Part shown: one piece after another, positions 58,613-63,219 of the stretch
Layout: each line of letters opens with the position of its first letter
How positions within the stretch are numbered: the stretch's first letter is position 1
Assembly: GCF_024213665.1 (NCBI RefSeq)
Contig: NZ_JANAVP010000038.1
Location: forward strand, 1 to 63,219
Reading direction: 5' to 3'
Origin: Streptomyces sp. A3M-1-3
GTDB taxonomy: Bacteria > Actinomycetota > Actinomycetes > Streptomycetales > Streptomycetaceae
Length of the DNA: 63,219 nt
Made by a program: the position numbers and the translations under genes
Notes under the pieces: generated by a model
What the model saw: the letters and a program-made list of their open reading frames with translations, nothing else
Database searches by the model: none
What the model was told of the DNA's origin: nothing

Positions 58613-61600
58613 TGTCTGCCACCACTCGCAACCAGGTCTTCTCCGCCGTCCACACGGTGGGCGCGCTGCTGCCCGCCGACATGCTGGTCCGCATCAGCGA
58701 GGGCAAGGACGTTGCCGGCTGCAAGCCCGCCGACTACGGCCTGCCCACCTCCCGCTCGGTGCGCGACGAGGCCGAGCGCAGCTGGGAATACCTCAAGCCC
58801 CTGTGGCGCGAGCTGCGCACCCGACTGCCCGAGGACCCGGAGACCGGAGCACCGGCCGGCGACCCGACCGGCGTCGCCACCAACGACTGGCTGGCGCCGC
58901 TCTGGCGCCAGCTGGGCTTCGGCCCGCTCACGCCGATGGGCCCGTCCGGCCTCCCGGCCGATTCCGACCCGGAGAAGACCTTCTCAGTCTCCCACCGCTG
59001 GCGGCATGCGCTCATTCACCAGACGGCCTGGAACGCAAACCTCGACCGGCGGCCGGGCGGAGCGGGCGTGGTACCACCGCAGTCGATGCTCCAGGAGTGT
59101 CTGAACCGCACGGAAGCCCACCTGTGGGGCGTCCTGACGAACGGCCGCCAGGTGCGGCTGCTGCGGGACTCCAGCGCGCTGGCAACCGCCTCGTACGTTG
59201 AGTTCGACCTTGAGGCGATCTTCGACGGCGAGCTGTTCAGCGAGTTCGTGCTGCTCTACCGGCTGCTGCACGTCTCCCGCTTCGAGGTGGGGGAGGAGGC
59301 GGCGCCGTCCGCGTGCTGGCTGGAGAAGTGGCGCACGGAGGCCATTGCCTCGGGCACCCGCGCGCTGGACCAGCTCCGCAAGGGCGTCCAGATCGCCATC
59401 ACCACGCTCGGCACGGGCTTCCTCAAGCATCCCGGCAACCGCGAGCTGCGCGAGACGCTGGACGTCAAGACCTTCCACTACGCCCTGCTGCGCCTCGTCT
59501 ACCGCATGCTCTTCCTCTTCGTCGCCGAGGACCGCGACGTGCTCCTGGCCCCGTCGGCGGACGCCAGCGCGAAGGAGCGCTACGCCACCTACTTCTCCTC
59601 CGCCCGGCTGCGCCGCCACGCCCAGCGGCGCCGCGGCACCTCCCACGGCGACCTCTACCAGGCGCTGTGCTTCGTCCTGTCCGGCCTCGGCAACGACGAC
59701 GGCCGCCCGGAGCTGGGCCTGCCCGCCCTTGGCGGCATCTTCGACGACACCGAGGCCGACAAGCTTCTGCACGGCCTCGCCCTGTCCAACGAGCCCCTGC
59801 TCGACGCCGTACGTGCCCTGTCGGTCGTCCGCGACACCAACTCCAGGCGAAACCGTGCCGTCGACTACCGCCACCTGGATGCCGAGGAACTCGGTTCCAT
59901 CTACGAGTCCCTGTTGGAGCTCGTCCCCAAGCACAATGCCACGGAGCGCACCTTCGAACTCGTCGAGCTGGCCGGCAACGCCCGTAAGACGACGGGCTCG
60001 TACTACACCCCCTCCTCGCTCATCGACTGCCTCCTCGACTCCGCGCTCGACCCGGTCATCGACGACGCGGTCAAGCGCGGCGAGATCCGGGCCACCCGCT
60101 CCGGCCAGCCGGACCCCGGCCCCGCCATCGTCGAGGAACTGCTCAGCCTCACCGTCTGCGACCCCGCCTGCGGTTCCGGACACTTCCTCGTGGCCGCTGC
60201 GCGCCGCATAGCCAAGCGCGTCGCCGCCGTACGCGAGCAGAACCCCGAGCCGACGCTCGACGCCGTACGCCGCGCCCTGCACGAGGTCGTCGCCCGCTGC
60301 ATCTACGGCGTGGACCTCAACCCGATGGCCGTGGAACTCGCCAAGGTCTCTCTGTGGTTGGAGGCCCTGGAGCCTGGCAAGCCGCTCGGCTTCCTCGACG
60401 CCCACATCAAACACGGCAACGCCCTCCTCGGCGCGACGCCGGCCCTGCTGGCAGGCGGCATCCCTGACGACGCCTTCAAGCCGATCGAGGGCGACGACAA
60501 GAAGATCGCGACGGCTGTGAAGAAGCGGAACGCCGCCGAGCGCGGCGGCCAGCTCAGCTTCCACACCGAAGAGCGCATCTGGGTGTCCAACGCCTCCTTC
60601 GCGGCGAGCCTGCGCGGCATCACCGCCGCCCCGGCCGACACCCTGCGCGACGTACGGCTGCAGTCCAGCCGCTTCCGCGACCTGGAGCAGTCCGCGGACT
60701 ACCTCCGCGCCCTTCACATCTCCGATGCCTGGTGCGCCGCCTTCGTCTGGCCCAAGACCCAGGGCGCGCCGACCCCCGTCACCGAGGGAGTTTTCCGGGA
60801 CCTCCAGAGTCCCGGCGGCGGCATCCCCGCATCCACCAACGAGGAGATCATCCTCCTCGCACAGCAATACAGGTTCTTCCACTGGCACCTCGAGTTTCCC
60901 GAGGTCTTCCACGTCCCTGCGGCCGCGGACCCCAGTGTCGACGAGCCCCTGGGATGGGCTGGCGGCTTCTCCTGTGTGCTGGGAAACCCGCCGTGGGAGC
61001 GCATCAAGCTCCAGGAGCAGGAGTTCTTCGCGCAGAGGGACGAAGCCATCGCCACAGCACCAAACGCCGCCGACCGCAAGAAGCGCATCGCGGCCCTGCC
61101 GACGACGAACCCGGTGCTCTTCGCCGAGTTCACCGCGGCCAAGCGCCGTGCCGAGGGTGAGAGCCAGTTCCTGCGCTCCTCACTGCGCTACCCACTCACC
61201 GGCCGAGGCGACATCAACACGTACGCCGTCTTTGCGGAGACGGACCGCAACCTGACCGGCCCCGCGGGCCGTACGGGCGTGATTGTGCCCACGGGTATCG
61301 CTACCGACGCCACCACGCAGTTCTTCTTCAAGGACGTCGTACAGCGAGGCTCCCTCGCCTCGCTGTACGATTTCGAGAACGCCGCGCCACTCTTCCCCGG
61401 CGTGCACCGTTCATTTAAGTTCAGCCTGCTTACCCTCGCAGGCCACACCGTCCCCGAACCTGCCGCTACCTTCGCCTTCTTCCTCCACGACCCGGCGGAA
61501 CTCGACGACACCGGCAAACGCTTCATCCTCACCCCGGAGGAGATCACCCTCCTCAACCCCAACACCGGCACCTGCCCCATTTTTCGCACCCGTCGCGACG

Positions 61601-62676
61601 CCGAAATCACCCTCGGCATCTACCGCCGCGTCCCCGTTCTCATCAAGGAGGGCGATCCCAACGGCAACCCCTGGGGCCTGTCGTTCATGACGATGTTCCA
61701 CATGTCGAACGACTCGCACCTCTTCCACACGCGCGAGCAGCTCGAAGCCGACGGCTGGCGACTGGAAGGCAACGTCTTTACAAGGGCTGAGGAAAAGATG
61801 CTTCCGCTCTACGAAGCGAAGATGCTCGATTTCTACAACCATCGAGCGGCAGACGTGGTGAAGAGTGAGACTGCTGAAAAGCGTCAAAACCAGCCAAATT
61901 ACCTGCGTGTCGACGAGTGGCGTGATCCTAATCGCTTCGCGCTTCCGCATAGCTGGGTTGCTCGATCTGAAGTGTTGGAGAAGGTGTCGATAAAATGGTG
62001 GGATAGATCGTGGCATTTCGGTTGGCGGGATGTGACGAGTGCGACCAATGAGCGCACTGTAATCGTTGGTGTGATTCCGGAGTCCGCAGCTGGAAATAGT
62101 TTGCCAACTTCAGTTATAGGCACGCATCTGCTGAGTCGTATTGGTGAGCTCACTGCCTGTCTAAGTTCGCTAGTGCTCGACTTCGCGGCCAGGCTCAAGG
62201 TCGGAGGAGTTCATTTGAACTTCTTCCTTTGTAACCAATTCCCCGTGGTGACACCTGAGATGACGCAGGCACACGAAGGCTTCATCAGGGACCGCGTGCT
62301 GGAGCTTACGTACACAACTCACGATATGACGCCTCTCGCCCGCGATCTTGGAGACGCAGGGAGCCCCTTCCGGTGGGACGAGTCTCGCCGCACTGTCATT
62401 CGCGCTGAACTCGATGCACTCTTCTTCCACCTCTACGGCATCGACCGTGACGACGTGGAGTACATCCTCGAGACCTTCCCCATCATCAAGCGCAAGGACG
62501 AAGCCAAGTACGGCTCCTATCGTACTAAGGAGCGGCTCCTCGACCTCTACGACCGCATGGCTGCCGCTGGCGTCTCGCTCGAGACCCCACTCGTCGACGG
62601 CGAAAACTTCACCTCCATCCTCACCCCGAGCCCCGGTCATGGCCCTCGTCACCCGGCCCAGCCTGACGCCGCCTGA
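58612..62676 (+). CDS. drmMI: DISARM-type adenine-specific DNA methylase DrmMI (Eco57I-like), 1354 aa
   Basis: The N-terminus (NQVFSAVHTVGALLPADMLVRI) is typical of DrmMI. It has AdoMet motif I VCDPACGSGHFLVAAARRIA (Asp517), VDLNPMAVELAKVSLWLEAL, and catalytic NPPW (Asn792; VLGNPPWERIK). The rest holds target-recognition and helical domains. It should methylate host adenines so the helicases spare self DNA, although some DrmMI-like enzymes act only in defence. ATG 58612 overlaps the drmD stop by one base. Residues about 1054-1229 (nt 61775-62300) have clearly lower GC and rarer codons (ATA, TTA-like usage such as CCAAATTACC), suggesting a swapped recognition domain. Confidence 0.9.
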   Translation: MSATTRNQVFSAVHTVGALLPADMLVRISEGKDVAGCKPADYGLPTSRSVRDEAERSWEYLKPLWRELRTRLPEDPETGAPAGDPTGVATNDWLAPLWRQLGFGPLTPMGPSGLPADSDPEKTFSVSHRWRHALIHQTAWNANLDRRPGGAGVVPPQSMLQECLNRTEAHLWGVLTNGRQVRLLRDSSALATASYVEFDLEAIFDGELFSEFVLLYRLLHVSRFEVGEEAAPSACWLEKWRTEAIASGTRALDQLRKGVQIAITTLGTGFLKHPGNRELRETLDVKTFHYALLRLVYRMLFLFVAEDRDVLLAPSADASAKERYATYFSSARLRRHAQRRRGTSHGDLYQALCFVLSGLGNDDGRPELGLPALGGIFDDTEADKLLHGLALSNEPLLDAVRALSVVRDTNSRRNRAVDYRHLDAEELGSIYESLLELVPKHNATERTFELVELAGNARKTTGSYYTPSSLIDCLLDSALDPVIDDAVKRGEIRATRSGQPDPGPAIVEELLSLTVCDPACGSGHFLVAAARRIAKRVAAVREQNPEPTLDAVRRALHEVVARCIYGVDLNPMAVELAKVSLWLEALEPGKPLGFLDAHIKHGNALLGATPALLAGGIPDDAFKPIEGDDKKIATAVKKRNAAERGGQLSFHTEERIWVSNASFAASLRGITAAPADTLRDVRLQSSRFRDLEQSADYLRALHISDAWCAAFVWPKTQGAPTPVTEGVFRDLQSPGGGIPASTNEEIILLAQQYRFFHWHLEFPEVFHVPAAADPSVDEPLGWAGGFSCVLGNPPWERIKLQEQEFFAQRDEAIATAPNAADRKKRIAALPTTNPVLFAEFTAAKRRAEGESQFLRSSLRYPLTGRGDINTYAVFAETDRNLTGPAGRTGVIVPTGIATDATTQFFFKDVVQRGSLASLYDFENAAPLFPGVHRSFKFSLLTLAGHTVPEPAATFAFFLHDPAELDDTGKRFILTPEEITLLNPNTGTCPIFRTRRDAEITLGIYRRVPVLIKEGDPNGNPWGLSFMTMFHMSNDSHLFHTREQLEADGWRLEGNVFTRAEEKMLPLYEAKMLDFYNHRAADVVKSETAEKRQNQPNYLRVDEWRDPNRFALPHSWVARSEVLEKVSIKWWDRSWHFGWRDVTSATNERTVIVGVIPESAAGNSLPTSVIGTHLLSRIGELTACLSSLVLDFAARLKVGGVHLNFFLCNQFPVVTPEMTQAHEGFIRDRVLELTYTTHDMTPLARDLGDAGSPFRWDESRRTVIRAELDALFFHLYGIDRDDVEYILETFPIIKRKDEAKYGSYRTKERLLDLYDRMAAAGVSLETPLVDGENFTSILTPSPGHGPRHPAQPDAA
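61775..62300 (+). other. Lower-GC patch inside drmMI
   Basis: AT-rich wording (GAAAAGCGTCAAAACCAGCC, GTGTCGATAAAATGGTGGG, GGAAATAGTTTGCCAACTTC) interrupts the roughly 70% GC gene but keeps the frame. It coincides with the likely target-recognition part of the methylase, so it was probably acquired by recombination from another lineage. Confidence 0.65.
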
Positions 62677-62753
62677 TTCACGGTCGGTCGTGTGGTGGGC
62701 CTCGTGGTCCCACCACACGACCCGCCACGTCCCCACCACCGCCCGGAGCTCGA

Positions 62754-63219
62754 ATGCCCACGCCAGCTGGTGAAGAGGACACCCGCAAAGTCCAAACCGC
62801 AGTATCCGGCGGCCCGGACGCCGACCGGCCCGTGTACCTGCCGATGGACGCGGTAGAGTTCGACGCGTTCATCGGCCTCCACCCCACGCGGGACTTCTAC
62901 TGCGGCACCCTCCTCGGCGGCTCCGGCAAAAAGCTGTCCGCCCGCAAGTACCGTGACAAGAAGTGCCATTTCGCGCACATCGCCTTGGGTCACTGCCGTC
63001 GCACCTCGACGAATGAGGCCAGTGCCGATCACCTGTACATCGGCCAGGCGCTCACGGCCTGGCTGAAGAAGCAGAAGCGCAAGAGCGTCCAGGTGCGCTA
63101 CAAGCAGAAGGGACAGAGCCTGCGCGAATTCGTCGATGTCTCAGAGGGCGTTTGGCGTAGACGTATTGCCCCATATCTCCTAGTAGGTTCCTCGCCAGGT
63201 TGGTGTGGTTTCGTCCGTT
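62754..63219 (+). CDS. Partial gene, zinc-ribbon protein resembling the CoiA N-terminus (155+ aa)
   Basis: The frame is open to the window edge from ATG 62754 (MPTPAGEEDTRKVQ), preceded by GGAGCTCG. The visible part has VYLPMDAVEFDAFIGLHPTR, then DFYCGTLLGGSGKKLSARKY, KKCHFAHIALGHCRR and NEASADHLYIGQALTAWLKKQ. The C/C-H-H/C spacing with FAH and DHLYIGQAL resembles CoiA-like proteins, which are predicted nucleases with a zinc-binding front. One usual Cys (in GGSG) appears to be Ser. It lies 77 bp after drmMI on the same strand, so it may belong to the defence operon. The end is not in the window. Confidence 0.55.
   Translation, partial: MPTPAGEEDTRKVQTAVSGGPDADRPVYLPMDAVEFDAFIGLHPTRDFYCGTLLGGSGKKLSARKYRDKKCHFAHIALGHCRRTSTNEASADHLYIGQALTAWLKKQKRKSVQVRYKQKGQSLREFVDVSEGVWRRRIAPYLLVGSSPGWCGFVR

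Overview
The window is about 63 kb of very GC-rich actinobacterial DNA, almost certainly from a Streptomyces. The signs are strong third-position GC bias, many GTG/TTG starts with GGAGG-type ribosome binding sites, overlapping GTGA/ATGA junctions, Tat signal peptides, and typical Streptomyces families (WYL, MmyB-like XRE, GlxA/AraC and ROK regulators, DUF6381, SCO3242-type prenyltransferase, DISARM proteins). At least six loci are visibly decayed (truncated, frameshifted or fused by deletion), which suits a fast-evolving chromosome arm better than the core.

Region 1 (1-21.9 kb) is a mosaic of short transcription units. Most pair a regulator with a redox enzyme: NmrA-like reductase/AraC, GlxA regulator/MDR oxidoreductase, XRE regulator/FMN reductase, LysR/bile-acid-type symporter. 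It also holds a VKOR protein, an aldo/keto reductase, a long-chain acyl-CoA ligase, a KAS III enzyme and a GntR regulator. Decayed loci here are a WYL regulator fused head-to-head with another broken gene (about 970), a polysaccharide-lyase-like gene (about 11.1-11.7 kb), and a formate dehydrogenase locus in which only fdhD is intact (18.4-20.0 kb).

Region 2 (22.0-43.6 kb) is a carbohydrate/cyclitol region. It starts with a ROK regulator, then an RbsABC-type sugar ABC transporter (ATPase, permease, Tat lipoprotein binding protein), a Gfo/Idh/MocA dehydrogenase and a TIM-barrel isomerase. Next is a 1233-aa secreted protein combining GSDH, PKD, CBM6-like, ThuA and DUF1080 domains. Then comes an ebo-type operon: inositol-3-phosphate synthase, UbiA-like prenyltransferase (EboC), TIM-barrel isomerase, EboA, TatD-type hydrolase (EboB), EboE and a phosphodiesterase-type EboF. 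A Tat-secreted TIM-barrel isomerase closes the run. The ebo operon is full of in-frame tandem repeats: 15-nt arrays with a 105-nt higher-order period inside both EboC and EboE, and 9-nt arrays in the leader and in several N-termini.

Region 3 (43.7-49.4 kb) holds transporter remnants, a DUF2254 membrane protein, tRNA-Leu(GAG) with a strong terminator, a 748-aa protein of unknown function, and a decayed P-loop gene.

Region 4 (49.4-63.2 kb) is a defence island related to class 1 DISARM: a drmD SNF2 helicase and a drmMI adenine methylase. In place of visible separate drmA/drmB genes, the first gene is a single 2090-aa protein fusing a Hanks-type Ser/Thr kinase, a DEAD/DEAH helicase, DUF1998 and a nuclease-like tail. 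This kinase-helicase-DUF1998/DrmD/DrmMI cassette is the best candidate for an undescribed system. The window ends inside a further gene with a CoiA-like zinc-binding pattern.
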